Of a stretch of 37,628 nucleotides of DNA, positions 1-8,683 are shown piece after piece. The stretch spans positions 1 through 37,628 of the forward strand of contig CAZQEN010000027.1 of NCBI GenBank assembly GCA_964591605.1, written 5' to 3'. Each line of letters starts with the position of its first letter. Within the stretch, counting starts at the first letter, position 1. The translations under genes were made by a program, and so were the position numbers. This DNA comes from CAYLLT01 sp964591605. Lineage in GTDB: Bacteria; Planctomycetota; Phycisphaerae; UBA1845; PWPN01. The notes under the pieces are model-generated. The model had not been told where the DNA came from. It made no database searches and saw only the letters and a program-made list of their open reading frames with translations.

Positions 1-64
1 CCCACACCCCCTTGCGGGGACCGGATTTTGAGTCCGGCGCGTCTGCCAATTCCGCCACTTCGGC
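1..64 (-). tRNA. tRNA-Leu (anticodon CAA), 3' part outside window
   Basis: On the minus strand the sequence begins GCCGAAGTGGCGGAATTGG, the usual bacterial tRNA-Leu start: acceptor arm GCCGAAG, then the D arm. The anticodon arm is CCGGA-CTCAAAA-TCCGG, which places CAA at positions 34-36 and so reads UUG. A G/C-rich long variable arm follows, as expected of a class II tRNA. The T arm and the 3' acceptor strand lie beyond the left edge, so the gene is partial. Confidence 0.93.
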
Positions 65-385
65 GAGTTGAAAACATCTTAGCGGCCCGGAGCGCGCAAG
101 CCAATGCCGGGGGCGGCGGGGCGGGATCGCCGGCTCTGACACCTTTTCCGGGTGCCGTCCCGTAGGTCCTGCCTGCCGGGCAGGACCTCGGCTGAGCGAG
201 ACCCCCCATCGCAGGTCCGGCCCGGTCCCGGCGCGCCGGGAGACCTACAAGCCCGCTCTCGACATCACTCCCAAACTCTGCGGAGCGGGGGCGGAGGCTG
301 TGCCGCCGGTGTGCATCGCGTCGCCTCGGGGCATCGGGTATTCTCGTCGCCGCGGGGAGAGCCCCTCGCTTCAGGAGGATGCATC
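65..385. other. Intergenic stretch, no gene seen
   Basis: About 320 G+C-rich bases lie between the tRNA-Leu 5' end and the first protein gene. A reading frame open from about position 152 crosses part of it, but its translation is Arg/Pro/Gly-rich and resembles no protein. The only clear signal is a strong Shine-Dalgarno AGGAGG at 373-378, seven bases before the ATG at 386. I could not identify a convincing promoter. Confidence 0.5.
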
Positions 386-2716
386 ATGATGTGCCTGGCC
401 CTGCGCTGTCCGAGTTGGCTAAGGCTGCGTCCTGAAACCCTGAAAACCGACCGGCTGGAAGCCGGTCCCACACGGGTTTCAGGACACACTCTAAGCACCT
501 TCTGCGGTCGGGTGGTCACCACCCGCCGCGCCCGCGGCCGGGGAGTTCGATCCGGCGGCGCGTGGGTGATGGCGGCCGTCACCTGTCTGTCGGTGCTGAG
601 CGCACGGGCCGAGCCGCCGCCCCGCGGGCGGTTCCTGGACGCCAGGACGTTCTTCCAGACGAATTCGAAGTACGACCCGCGCATCGCACTGGCGGTGGAC
701 GCGGTCGTGGTGCACATGCACGGCCGGGGGCTTCGCTACAAGGGGCTCAGGGACGACATCGCGGGCTGGCAAAGCCACGGCTATCCGGTCGGGCGGATGT
801 TCTTTGCCGATTCGGACGCGGCCAACGAGTACTGGAAGGGCAAGTGGGACGGCGTCGAGCATCCGGAGGAGGTCGAAAGAGGCGCCGACGGCCAGCCGGT
901 GCTGTGCTCGAACGTCCGGCCGTACATGCTGCCGACGCCCGGCTGGACGAAATACCTCGAGGAGATGGTCCGCGTCTCGATCGAGGCGGGCGCCGATGCG
1001 ATCCTCCCGGAAGAGCCGCTGGCCCACGTGCACACTGGCTATGAGAAGGGGTTCGCAGCCGCCTGGCAGGAGGAATACGGTCAGCCGTGGCGCCCCGAGA
1101 AGGACTCCGCCGAGGCGCGGTTCATGACCGCGCAGCTCAAGCACGCCCTGTACGCCCGGCTGGAGGCGCGGCTGGCCGAGGTGACGGCCGAGGAGGCGCT
1201 GCGCGTCGGGCGCGCGATCCCGTTCGTGCTGCCGGTGCATTCGCTCTACGGCTGCATCGCCGGCCACCTGACCGCGCCGCTGGGCGCGGCCACCGCCCTC
1301 CCGCGCATCGACGGCTACGTCGGCCAGGTCTGGACCGGGCCCATCAACTGGACGAACGTGAACTACGCGTCGCCCAACCGCTCGTTCTTCTCCACGGCCT
1401 TCGCCCTGTACGACTATTTCGCGGAGCTGGCGATCCGCAGCGAGCGACAGCTCTGGATGCTCGTCGATCCGGTGGAGGACAACCCGAACCACACCTGGGC
1501 CGAGTTCGAAACGTGGTACAGGCACAGCGCGGTGGCCGCGATGATGTTCCCCGGCGCGAACCGGTTTGAAGTCATGCCCTGGCCGGACCGGATCTTCCTG
1601 CCCGGCTACCAGATGGGCGGCGAGACGCCGGCCCCCGAGCGGTTCCGGATCCTGGTGCTCTCGATCGTGCAGGCGATGCAGGACCTGCCGGCCGAGGGAC
1701 AGTGGATCACGCCCGGCGGCGAGGCCGGCACCGAGGGCATCGGCGTGGCGGTCAGCGATGCCCTGATGTCCAGGAAGGTGGAGGTGCCCCGGATGGTGCA
1801 GGAGCCGTTCAGCCTGCTGACTCCGCTCGTGCAGGCGGGCGTGCCGGTTTCCACGTGCATCATGGAGCGGGTGAGGGAGCCGCAGTATGTGTCGCGGTTC
1901 AAGGTGATCGTGCTCGCGGATGCGCTCTATCGGCCGCCCTCGGCCGAGTTGAACGCGGCCCTCGCGGCGTGGGTGCGCCGCGGCGGCTCGCTGGTGATTG
2001 TCGGCGGGCCCGAGCCGATGGACGTTCCCTCCTGGTGGAAGAGTGCGGGCTACGGCTCGCCGCTCGAGCACCTGCTGGCCGAGCTCGGGTCGGCGGCAGG
2101 CACCGTCAACAGCGAGGAGCCGGTCGGGCGGGGCTGCGTGCTTCGCCTGGCGATCGCGGCGGGGGAGCTGGGCGCGCCCGAGGCTGCCCGGACCCACTAT
2201 CTGCCGGTCATCGAGAAGGCCCTGCAGCGGGCGGGCGTGTCTGGGAAGCTCCGGCAGCCGGGCGGATTCTGCCTGAAGCGCGGGCCTTTTGTGGTGGCTC
2301 ACGCGGCCACCCAGCCGCTCGAGCTGGCGGGGCGGTTTGTGGACGTGCTCGACCCGGCGATGCCGGTGGTGGACCGGATTGCCCTCCAACCCGGCGAGAG
2401 CGGCCTGTACCGGGATGTGGCCGCGACGCTCGAAGCGCGGGGAGGCGGACGGGGGCGCTCGCGGGTCCTGCACTGCACGCACAGATTGATGGCGGAGCGA
2501 TGGTCACGCAATACGGGGCGGCTGGTGGTCCGCGGACCCGCGGAAACGCCCGCAGTGGTGCGGATCGCCACCCGGGGCGCGGGGGACCTGCAGATTACCG
2601 CGAAGGACAGCGAGGGCGGGGCCGTCCGCGTGGAGTCTACAAAAGAGGGAGCAACCACCTTGCTGAAGTTCCCGAACGATCCGCGCGGCGTGACGGTGGA
2701 GATCGCGTACGAGTAG
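386..2716 (+). CDS. Secreted glycosidase-like TIM-barrel protein, function unknown
   Basis: From the ATG at 386 the protein has 776 residues. This start is chosen for its AGGAGG at 373-378. The first ~40 residues look unconserved and include the translated repeat at 429-485. A signal peptide (Arg-rich part, then MAAVTCLSVLSARA) only follows near codon 60, so GTG 512 or ATG 569 are alternative starts. The mature part begins EPPPRGRFLDARTF. Its first ~400 residues have the look of a TIM-barrel glycosidase, with an ILPEEP segment that could carry an active-site Glu. A later region (LVIVGGPEPMD) looks like the glutamine-amidotransferase-like trimerisation fold of GH42-type enzymes. I do not recognise the exact family. 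It is probably periplasmic or outside the cell. It is transcribed towards the resB-ccsA genes. Confidence 0.8.
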   Translation: MMCLALRCPSWLRLRPETLKTDRLEAGPTRVSGHTLSTFCGRVVTTRRARGRGVRSGGAWVMAAVTCLSVLSARAEPPPRGRFLDARTFFQTNSKYDPRIALAVDAVVVHMHGRGLRYKGLRDDIAGWQSHGYPVGRMFFADSDAANEYWKGKWDGVEHPEEVERGADGQPVLCSNVRPYMLPTPGWTKYLEEMVRVSIEAGADAILPEEPLAHVHTGYEKGFAAAWQEEYGQPWRPEKDSAEARFMTAQLKHALYARLEARLAEVTAEEALRVGRAIPFVLPVHSLYGCIAGHLTAPLGAATALPRIDGYVGQVWTGPINWTNVNYASPNRSFFSTAFALYDYFAELAIRSERQLWMLVDPVEDNPNHTWAEFETWYRHSAVAAMMFPGANRFEVMPWPDRIFLPGYQMGGETPAPERFRILVLSIVQAMQDLPAEGQWITPGGEAGTEGIGVAVSDALMSRKVEVPRMVQEPFSLLTPLVQAGVPVSTCIMERVREPQYVSRFKVIVLADALYRPPSAELNAALAAWVRRGGSLVIVGGPEPMDVPSWWKSAGYGSPLEHLLAELGSAAGTVNSEEPVGRGCVLRLAIAAGELGAPEAARTHYLPVIEKALQRAGVSGKLRQPGGFCLKRGPFVVAHAATQPLELAGRFVDVLDPAMPVVDRIALQPGESGLYRDVAATLEARGGGRGRSRVLHCTHRLMAERWSRNTGRLVVRGPAETPAVVRIATRGAGDLQITAKDSEGGAVRVESTKEGATTLLKFPNDPRGVTVEIAYE
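429..485. repeat. Nested palindromic repeat (REP/MITE-like), copy 1
   Basis: The outer arms are a perfect 12-base inverted repeat: GTCCTGAAACCC at 429-440 and GGGTTTCAGGAC at 474-485. Inside lies an 8-bp hairpin at 449-467, GACCGGCT-GGA-AGCCGGTC, followed by CCACAC. The second copy at 2805 has the same GGA loop and CCACAC flank. The element is 57 bases, an exact multiple of three, and keeps the surrounding frame open. Confidence 0.7.
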
Positions 2717-2804
2717 CAGACGGCGGCCAGGGGACGGCCGAATCCGCCGCGGCACGGCCATCCTGTCCGTCGTGCCCTGCGGTCTGGAAGGCTCTGCGAC
2801 GAAT

Positions 2805-2829
2805 CACGGGCTGGAAGCCCGTGCCACAC
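2805..2829. repeat. Palindromic repeat, copy 2 (core hairpin plus CCACAC)
   Basis: An 8-bp stem CACGGGCT-GGA-AGCCCGTG spans 2805-2823 and is followed by CCACAC. Compared with copy 1, two stem positions differ and both are matched by a compensating change on the other arm, so the hairpin itself appears to be selected. It sits in the 167-base gap between two convergent genes (ends at 2716 and 2884), a common place for REP-type elements. It lacks the 12-base outer arms and has no T tract, so it is not an obvious intrinsic terminator. Confidence 0.65.
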
Positions 2830-2883
2830 CCGGCCGCCATGGGGGGCGGCCGAAACAGAGCTTCGGCACGTCCGGCCGCGCGG

Positions 2884-5046
2884 TTATGCGTAGCTGTGCA
2901 GGCCAGTAATGAAGAAGTTCACCACGATCCAGTTGAACAGCATGACCGAGCAGCCCACCACGCCCAGGACGGCCGTCCACAGCGCCTTGTCCTGCACCTT
3001 GATCCGCACGTGAACGAGGATCAGGAAAATGATCCACGTGTTGAGGGCGAAAACCTCCTTGGGATCCCATCCCCACGGGCGGCCCCAGGAGTGATCGGCC
3101 CAGACCGCGCCCATGATGATGCCGGTCCAGAGGATGATGAAGAACAGCTCGAAGAGCAGCATGGTCGCCCCGTCGAGCACGGATGCCAGACCACCCTTCC
3201 TGGCGGCGGGGTCCACCAGCAACGGGTTCGACTCCTCGAGGACCATCCCGGCGGCCGGAGCGTAGCGCGGCCCGGACACCATGGAGGCCCCCAGAGGGAA
3301 CGCTCCACCCTCCCACACGCTGAACGCCCGGTCGCCCGCGCGTCGCCACACCAGCCGCACCGCCGCCGCCGCGACATACGCGACAAACACCAGCAGGAAC
3401 GGAATCCACGCGGGAAGCACCATGAGCACACCGATGCCCGGAATCAGCCCGACCGCCGGGATCAGAATCGAGGGGATCAGCATCGACCACCACAGGGCGG
3501 CCGTCGGCCGGGTGAGCAGCCGCCCCACCACATACATCGCGGACGTCACGTAGGCGATCCCGATCAGCGCGTAGCTGGCGATGATCATGTTCGTGTGGAT
3601 GTAGAGCCACACGTCGTTGAGCACGGGCATGCGGTTGGAGATGTCGCTGTCGAGCGAGATGGTCATGAAGTTGCCGCACATCATGGCGACCATGCCGGTG
3701 ACGGCCGCCCCCAGCATGGGAAGGCCGTTGGAGGGCAGGCGGCGCGTCGCGACCATCGAGACGATGGCCATCGTCCCCACCGAAAGGGCGATCAAGCCGA
3801 TCGTGGGCACCGGCCCCCACTGCTGGAAGTTGTGGAACGGCACGCCGCGCACGAGCAGGCCGGCCACGAACGTCACGAAGCCGCCGATCAGCAGCACGCG
3901 GGCCGTCCGCCAGACCCACAGGCGCCGATCCATCCACGGGCCGGCCTCGAAGAACATGGCCATCGCCGCGCCGAACCACGCGGCCGCCGTCACCGCCTCG
4001 AACATGTTCGAGTTGGGGATCCGGCCGGCCAGATACCAGCGGATTCCGGACGCGATGGTGTGCAGCACGAACGCAAAGCCGAAGAGCCCGACGCCCCAGG
4101 CCCGTGCCCGCGGCCAGCTGTAGACGATGCCCATCAGCAGCATCACCACGGCCGCCATGTACGCGACCCACGTCCAGGTCATCTTGCTGTACTTGTAGTA
4201 CCAGTGCTCGAGTGAGAGCTTGTTGTGCGGCGGATAGATGGCCGGGGCCAGCTTCGGCAGTTCGGCGGCCAGGCCGTCGAGGGCCGCCGTGGCCGCCGCC
4301 GCGTCGCCCTTCGCCCAGGCCGACCGCGCGTCGCTCCACAGCTTTTCGAGCCGCGTCTGGGTCTCGGGGGGCATGCCCGGCACCGTTTCATGGTTGTGCA
4401 TGCCCGCGTGCGCGGCGTCATTCGGGGCGTGGGAGGCCAGGGTGCTGACCGCAAACCAGCGGTCCTGGCGATCGGTCCCCCCGGGCGGAGGAATCACGCG
4501 CATCAGGCCCATCAGTTCATTCGGCTGCGTCAGGCTCGCGGCCGTGATGAGCATGTCAACGTCCTTGGCGCCCTTCATCACGTCGCTGCGCAGGTCGATC
4601 AGTTTCGTCCGCACCGACGGCATCTGCAGGAACGATATCGACACGAGGCCGGTCTTGAGAATGCGCGTCCGCGTCGCCTCGTCGATGCCGTCGCCGGCCG
4701 CACGCACGAGCGATTCGCGGATCGGCTTCTTTTTCACGTAGATCACACCCGTCTCGCGATAGCCTTGCGGATTGAACATCATGTCCAGGTAGGTGAAGAC
4801 GGGGTCCTGCTTCACCACGCCGGCCGGTGTCTGGCGCTCGAAGAACGCCCGGCCGGTGATCTCCTTGATGATCTCGCGGGCCATCGTGTCGAACGTCTTG
4901 AAGCGCCCGTCATTCTGGAGGGCGATCAGCCGCACGCGGTCGAGGTTGACCTTCGCCGCCAAGTCGGCGCCGGGTTCGGCCGCCCGGGCAAACGACCCGC
5001 CCGCCAGAGCCGCGGGCAGAACCAACGCCAGGATGCGCTTACACAT
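2884..5046 (-). CDS. ccsA: Cytochrome c biogenesis protein CcsA/ResC
   Basis: This 720-residue protein is the heme-handling half of the System II (Ccs) cytochrome c maturation complex, in the cytoplasmic membrane. The C-terminal ~430 residues form a multi-helix membrane domain. The WWD-type heme motif is near residues 650-664 (HSWGRPWGWDPKE), and conserved histidines flank helices. The N-terminus is a signal peptide (MCKRILALVLPAALAGG) followed by about 250 soluble residues before the first internal helix, so it is much longer than a minimal CcsA of about 300-350 residues. The ATG overlaps the last 8 bases of resB (ATGTGTAA), implying translational coupling in a resB-ccsA operon. The family call is firm. 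The role of the soluble extension is unknown. Confidence 0.93.
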   Translation of the reverse strand: MCKRILALVLPAALAGGSFARAAEPGADLAAKVNLDRVRLIALQNDGRFKTFDTMAREIIKEITGRAFFERQTPAGVVKQDPVFTYLDMMFNPQGYRETGVIYVKKKPIRESLVRAAGDGIDEATRTRILKTGLVSISFLQMPSVRTKLIDLRSDVMKGAKDVDMLITAASLTQPNELMGLMRVIPPPGGTDRQDRWFAVSTLASHAPNDAAHAGMHNHETVPGMPPETQTRLEKLWSDARSAWAKGDAAAATAALDGLAAELPKLAPAIYPPHNKLSLEHWYYKYSKMTWTWVAYMAAVVMLLMGIVYSWPRARAWGVGLFGFAFVLHTIASGIRWYLAGRIPNSNMFEAVTAAAWFGAAMAMFFEAGPWMDRRLWVWRTARVLLIGGFVTFVAGLLVRGVPFHNFQQWGPVPTIGLIALSVGTMAIVSMVATRRLPSNGLPMLGAAVTGMVAMMCGNFMTISLDSDISNRMPVLNDVWLYIHTNMIIASYALIGIAYVTSAMYVVGRLLTRPTAALWWSMLIPSILIPAVGLIPGIGVLMVLPAWIPFLLVFVAYVAAAAVRLVWRRAGDRAFSVWEGGAFPLGASMVSGPRYAPAAGMVLEESNPLLVDPAARKGGLASVLDGATMLLFELFFIILWTGIIMGAVWADHSWGRPWGWDPKEVFALNTWIIFLILVHVRIKVQDKALWTAVLGVVGCSVMLFNWIVVNFFITGLHSYA

Positions 5047-7429
5047 GCGTGACCTCCGGCTGCGTGAGGGTGGACGGTTTTGCCGCTTTGCCGCGGGCCC
5101 GGGCCTCGGCCAGGGCGGCCTGCTTGCGGCGGCGGATGACGATGGGCTTGATATAGAACGCGTAGATCATGCCCGCGATCGAGATGCACACGCCCGCGAG
5201 CATCGCGTGCACGCCGTTGCGGTTGCCCACGCCCAGGACGGTGTGGGCCTCGGTTCCCGGATCCCACTGCGCCTGGAAGAACCACAAGTCGCCGTGCTGG
5301 GCGGGATGATTCGACTTGACGGTCACGGTCCCGTTTTCCGGCACCCACTTGCCGTTCTCCAGAAAGCGGATCCGGCTGATGTAGTCGGCCGGCCGGTCGC
5401 CGCCCGTGTGCGTTTCGAGGACGAAGCGGTCGAGGGCGATGGGAGCCGGGAGCGGGTCACGCCACTGCGAGTACAGGAGCTGCAGCGTGCGTCCGTCGGA
5501 GAGCCGCACGGCCCGCGGCGCCCAGCGGAAGCGGCCCGGCTGCGCCCATTGCGCGCTGTCGAACGCGTGCTGCGAAAACGACAGCCACGTGCTCGCGATG
5601 TTCCGCCCGTCATTGACTTCCACACGGACCATCGAAAACGTCTTGCCCTGCTGGGCCTGACGCTGCGACCTGGGAACGATGGCCGGGCGGACTTCAGGGC
5701 GCGACCGCGCGAGCACCTGCTCCACGATGACCTGCACCATGGGCGCCACCGCGACCTGCTGGCCGACCCTGGCCGTCTCGCGCCGATAACTCCCGTCAGT
5801 GAGCGTCAGGATCACGTCCACAGTGTCTTCCGACGGGCCGGCGACGAAGAGCAGCCGCTGCTGAGCCGGATCCAGGAACGTGATCTGCAGATCCTTGTCT
5901 TTCAGGTCCGCGTGCGGCGTGCGATCCTGTCCGAGGTCCATCGCCCGCCCGTTTTCTCCAGCGGTCACCACGCGCGTGTATTTGGCCTCAGTGCCTTTGG
6001 TGATCCCCACCGATGCCAGCCACAGAGAATCGAAGCCAAAGCGCTCGCCGGAAAGGACCTCCTGCACGTCGAGCTTGTAGTCGGTCCCTTCCACGGCGAC
6101 GTCGCCCTTGCCCTGCAGGGCACTGAGCGGAATCTCACGCTCGATGTTGCCGGAGGCGACCTTCACGACGAATCGCGGCCGCGGCTGGGCGATCGCCTTC
6201 TGTTTTTCCTGCTCGGTGGAGGCCCAGACGAACTCGGCCGGGAATGCATCCATGAGCTTGACCCGGCGCTGCCCCCGCGAGAGGGCGAGCAGTTCCTGCG
6301 GCTCGCCGCCCGTGCCCGCCAGACGGAAGCGCAGATACGGGTTGAGCGGGGCGTCCGTGCCGGCGTCGATGTACCGCTGCTCCATGAACGCGTAGGGCAG
6401 GTAATCGGTGATGCGGATATCCAGCTTGCCGATGGCTCCGGCATCCCCGGGAACCTCCGGCTGGAGCTCCAGGCTGGCCTGCGCTCTGGGCGGTTTCTGC
6501 CCCGGAACCTGCCAGAGTTCGTCCTTGTGGGCCACGTGCTCGTAGTAGTGCGGAAGATCCTCGTAGCGGAGCTGGACCCATTCATCCTCGGACCTGAACC
6601 GTGCGTAGATCGCGCCCGTGCTGTGGACCGGCATGACGTGCGAGTGGGTGAAGTATCTGGCCACGTCGTAGCCGAGCTGAATCTGGAGCTCGTTGTCAAT
6701 CAGCCGCTGGCCCGTCACCTTGACCGCCCGCTGCTGCGTGCCCGCCGGGCCGGCGATCACATCCTCGGTCAGGTCGGGATAGCCGACCAGCACCACGCGG
6801 GTGAACTGCCGGTCACCCGAATCGACCTCGAACCAGATCGACTGGGTCTTCTTACCCTTGTCCGGGCCGCTGAGCAGTTCGTACGTGGGATCCATGCGCG
6901 CCACGCTGACGCGGTAGGTTTTGCCCGAACCCGCGACGTCGATGGACGCCTCCGGCCGGACGATCAGAGAGGCCGGCTCGCTCAGGCCCGGCGCCATGAT
7001 CAGCGCTTTGGATTGGAAAATCGCGGCATCGCCCTCGACCTTCGTGCCGAAATAGTACGCGCTGGAGAGAGCGAGAATCACGATGCCGGTGTGAATCGTC
7101 CAGACCCCGGCATTCACGACGGTGAGCGGAATCTTGCGAAGGGTGATGATGATGACGGCGAGGCAGAACAGCCCGATCTGAAGCTGGAACGGCCACCAGG
7201 AGAACCACTCCATCTCCGTCTTGTCGAACCGGAGGAACTCCAGCCCGGTCCAGTCGGCCATGGCCCCCTGCCGGATCGGCGGGGCGGCCGAGCCGATCGA
7301 GCTGTAGATGAAGATCACCACCAGCATGCTGACGCCGAACCAGATGCTGCCGATCTGGTCCAAAAGCCACACCAGCGGGCCTGGTTTGCGTCCATTCACG
7401 CACGGGGCGGCATCCTGGTGAGCAATCAT
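5039..7429 (-). CDS. resB: Cytochrome c biogenesis protein ResB (Ccs1 family)
   Basis: ResB/Ccs1 works with CcsA in ligating heme to apocytochrome c on the outer face of the membrane. The product has 796 residues from the ATG at 7429, which follows GAGGG with a short spacer. A TTG eight codons upstream is a less likely start. Helices are visible near residues 20-45 (IGSIWFGVSMLVVIFIYSS), 75-95 and 105-125, as is usual at the ResB N-terminus. A large periplasmic domain of some 600 residues follows, then a last helix near 740-765 (AMLAGVCISIAGMIYAFYI) and a basic cytoplasmic tail. It is first in the operon and overlaps ccsA by 8 bases. A TATAAT lies 83 bases upstream of the ATG. Confidence 0.92.
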   Translation of the reverse strand: MIAHQDAAPCVNGRKPGPLVWLLDQIGSIWFGVSMLVVIFIYSSIGSAAPPIRQGAMADWTGLEFLRFDKTEMEWFSWWPFQLQIGLFCLAVIIITLRKIPLTVVNAGVWTIHTGIVILALSSAYYFGTKVEGDAAIFQSKALIMAPGLSEPASLIVRPEASIDVAGSGKTYRVSVARMDPTYELLSGPDKGKKTQSIWFEVDSGDRQFTRVVLVGYPDLTEDVIAGPAGTQQRAVKVTGQRLIDNELQIQLGYDVARYFTHSHVMPVHSTGAIYARFRSEDEWVQLRYEDLPHYYEHVAHKDELWQVPGQKPPRAQASLELQPEVPGDAGAIGKLDIRITDYLPYAFMEQRYIDAGTDAPLNPYLRFRLAGTGGEPQELLALSRGQRRVKLMDAFPAEFVWASTEQEKQKAIAQPRPRFVVKVASGNIEREIPLSALQGKGDVAVEGTDYKLDVQEVLSGERFGFDSLWLASVGITKGTEAKYTRVVTAGENGRAMDLGQDRTPHADLKDKDLQITFLDPAQQRLLFVAGPSEDTVDVILTLTDGSYRRETARVGQQVAVAPMVQVIVEQVLARSRPEVRPAIVPRSQRQAQQGKTFSMVRVEVNDGRNIASTWLSFSQHAFDSAQWAQPGRFRWAPRAVRLSDGRTLQLLYSQWRDPLPAPIALDRFVLETHTGGDRPADYISRIRFLENGKWVPENGTVTVKSNHPAQHGDLWFFQAQWDPGTEAHTVLGVGNRNGVHAMLAGVCISIAGMIYAFYIKPIVIRRRKQAALAEARARGKAAKPSTLTQPEVTHV

Positions 7430-7511
7430 CTGACCCTCAAATGCTGTAAACAACGCGTGAATCAGGGTTTAGTCACGTCGGCCGGGGCCGGCCCACGACC
7501 CGGATCCCGGC

Positions 7512-7517
7512 ATTATA
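7512..7517 (-). promoter_or_regulatory. Probable -10 box for resB-ccsA
   Basis: The minus strand has a perfect TATAAT just past the T tract of the 7531-7558 terminator. No good -35 hexamer is seen at 16-18 bases. The predicted leader to the ATG at 7429 is about 75 bases and contains a GC-rich hairpin (GGGCCGGCCCCGGCC). Confidence 0.45.
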
Positions 7518-7530
7518 CGACCCAGACAGC

Positions 7531-7558
7531 AAAAAGGGCGCCGCGCGGCGCCCTTTTT
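7531..7558. terminator. Bidirectional intrinsic terminator
   Basis: A perfect 12-bp stem, AAAAAGGGCGCC / GGCGCCCTTTTT, with loop GCGC. It has an A run on one side and a T run on the other, so it can end transcription on either strand. It lies 169 bases after the OmpA-like gene (minus strand) and just before the resB promoter region, separating the two units. Confidence 0.88.
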
Positions 7559-7620
7559 GAAAGGCCGACAGGGGTTGGGCAGAATCACCCAACGGGAGAT
7601 CCGATAGACAGGCACCCCGG

Positions 7621-7642
7621 CACGTCCCTCGAATGGGACGTG
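7621..7642. repeat. Short inverted repeat downstream of ompA-like gene
   Basis: An 8-bp perfect stem CACGTCCC / GGGACGTG with loop TCGAAT lies between the OmpA-like stop codon and the intrinsic terminator. It may be a 3'-UTR stabilising hairpin. No T tract follows. Confidence 0.5.
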
Positions 7643-7726
7643 TGGGAGCGGTCATTCCGACCATTCCAGGGGGGGAGCCATCGACCCCCACCCCCGGTCA
7701 GGGACGACGAGCCGCGGGCAGAGTCA

Positions 7727-8683
7727 CTACTGCTCGACCTCGACCGTCTGAATCTGCGGCGTGGTCTTGGCCGGACTCTGCGTGTTCCGGGCCGGCGGCG
7801 AGGCCAGTTCGGCCGGCTTGGCGTAGCTGAGCTTCTGGTTGCTCGACCCGTACACGCCCTGGCTGAAGGACTGCACCGAATCCTTCTGCACCAGGTAAAT
7901 CTCCACGCGGCGGTTCTTGCTCTTGCCGGCGGAGCTCGAGTTGTCCGCGATCGGGCGGAATTCGCCGTAGCCCATGACACCCAGACGGTTCAGGTTCACG
8001 CCGTTCTCGGACAGGAGGTTCATGACCGAGATGGCCCGGTGGGCCGAGAGATGCCAGTTGGTCTTGTGCTCCGCCAGCGTCTCGGCCTTCTTGATGGGCG
8101 TGGTGCAGGTGTGCCCCACGACCACGACGTCGAAGCCCGCCGCATCCGACGAGTTCACGATCTCGGCGAACTTCTTCATCGCCTCCATCAACTCGGCGTT
8201 GCCGCTGAGCTGATCGCTGCCGAGCGGGAACAGCAGATCCGCCTTCCAGCGGACGGTGCCGGTCCGCGGGTCAAACTCGACGTACTGCGGGTATTTGGCA
8301 GCGAAGTCCTTCAGGGCGTTGGACAGCGCGGGCGGCAGAGCCTCGCGCTTCACGATGACCGTGCTGTCGCCCAGCGGCTTGCCCGCCATCTCCTTCAGGA
8401 TGTCTTCGGCATTCGTGAGCGACCCGCGGAGCTTGCCGTTCTCGACGTTCAAGCTCGCCAGCATGTCGTTCTTGGCGCCCATCTGCTTGCTCAGCGCGTC
8501 GATCTCGGTGTCTTTCTGCCGGTTCATCGCCTCGGCGGCCAGCAGATCGGACTTGGTTCGCTCCAGATCCTCGCGCAGGACGCGGTTCGCCCGCTGCTCA
8601 GCCTGAAGTTGATCGAGGTAACATCCGAAGTTCCCGGCGGACAACACAGCCGCCAAACCACCCATCACCCATAGCCTGTACAT
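7727..8683 (-). CDS. OmpA-family peptidoglycan-binding protein, probable lipoprotein
   Basis: The 318-residue product starts at ATG 8683, nine bases after AGGAG; an upstream in-frame ATG at 8728 lacks such a site. Residues 1-21 form a signal peptide ending NFGC. Cys21 could be lipidated, although the lipobox is imperfect (Asn at -3). Residues ~22-100 are a heptad-rich coiled coil (DQLQAEQRANRVLREDLE) that would act as a spacer. Residues ~165-285 are the OmpA C-terminal fold, with NWHLSAHRAISV, a GYGEFRP segment and the terminal NRRVEIYLV, which in this family binds meso-diaminopimelate peptidoglycan. The likely role is tethering envelope layers, in the manner of Pal/OmpA. It stands alone, with a terminator after it. 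Confidence 0.9.
   Translation of the reverse strand: MYRLWVMGGLAAVLSAGNFGCYLDQLQAEQRANRVLREDLERTKSDLLAAEAMNRQKDTEIDALSKQMGAKNDMLASLNVENGKLRGSLTNAEDILKEMAGKPLGDSTVIVKREALPPALSNALKDFAAKYPQYVEFDPRTGTVRWKADLLFPLGSDQLSGNAELMEAMKKFAEIVNSSDAAGFDVVVVGHTCTTPIKKAETLAEHKTNWHLSAHRAISVMNLLSENGVNLNRLGVMGYGEFRPIADNSSSAGKSKNRRVEIYLVQKDSVQSFSQGVYGSSNQKLSYAKPAELASPPARNTQSPAKTTPQIQTVEVEQ

Noticed and set aside
2804..4339. Second minus-strand frame overlapping ccsA
   Set aside because: It overlaps the whole CcsA membrane domain in another frame and has no start signal or domain.
4793..8674. A very long plus-strand open frame opposite resB, ccsA and the OmpA-like gene
   Set aside because: Its translation is Arg/His/Asp-rich with no domain and lies antisense to firmly identified proteins; it is a by-product of high GC content.
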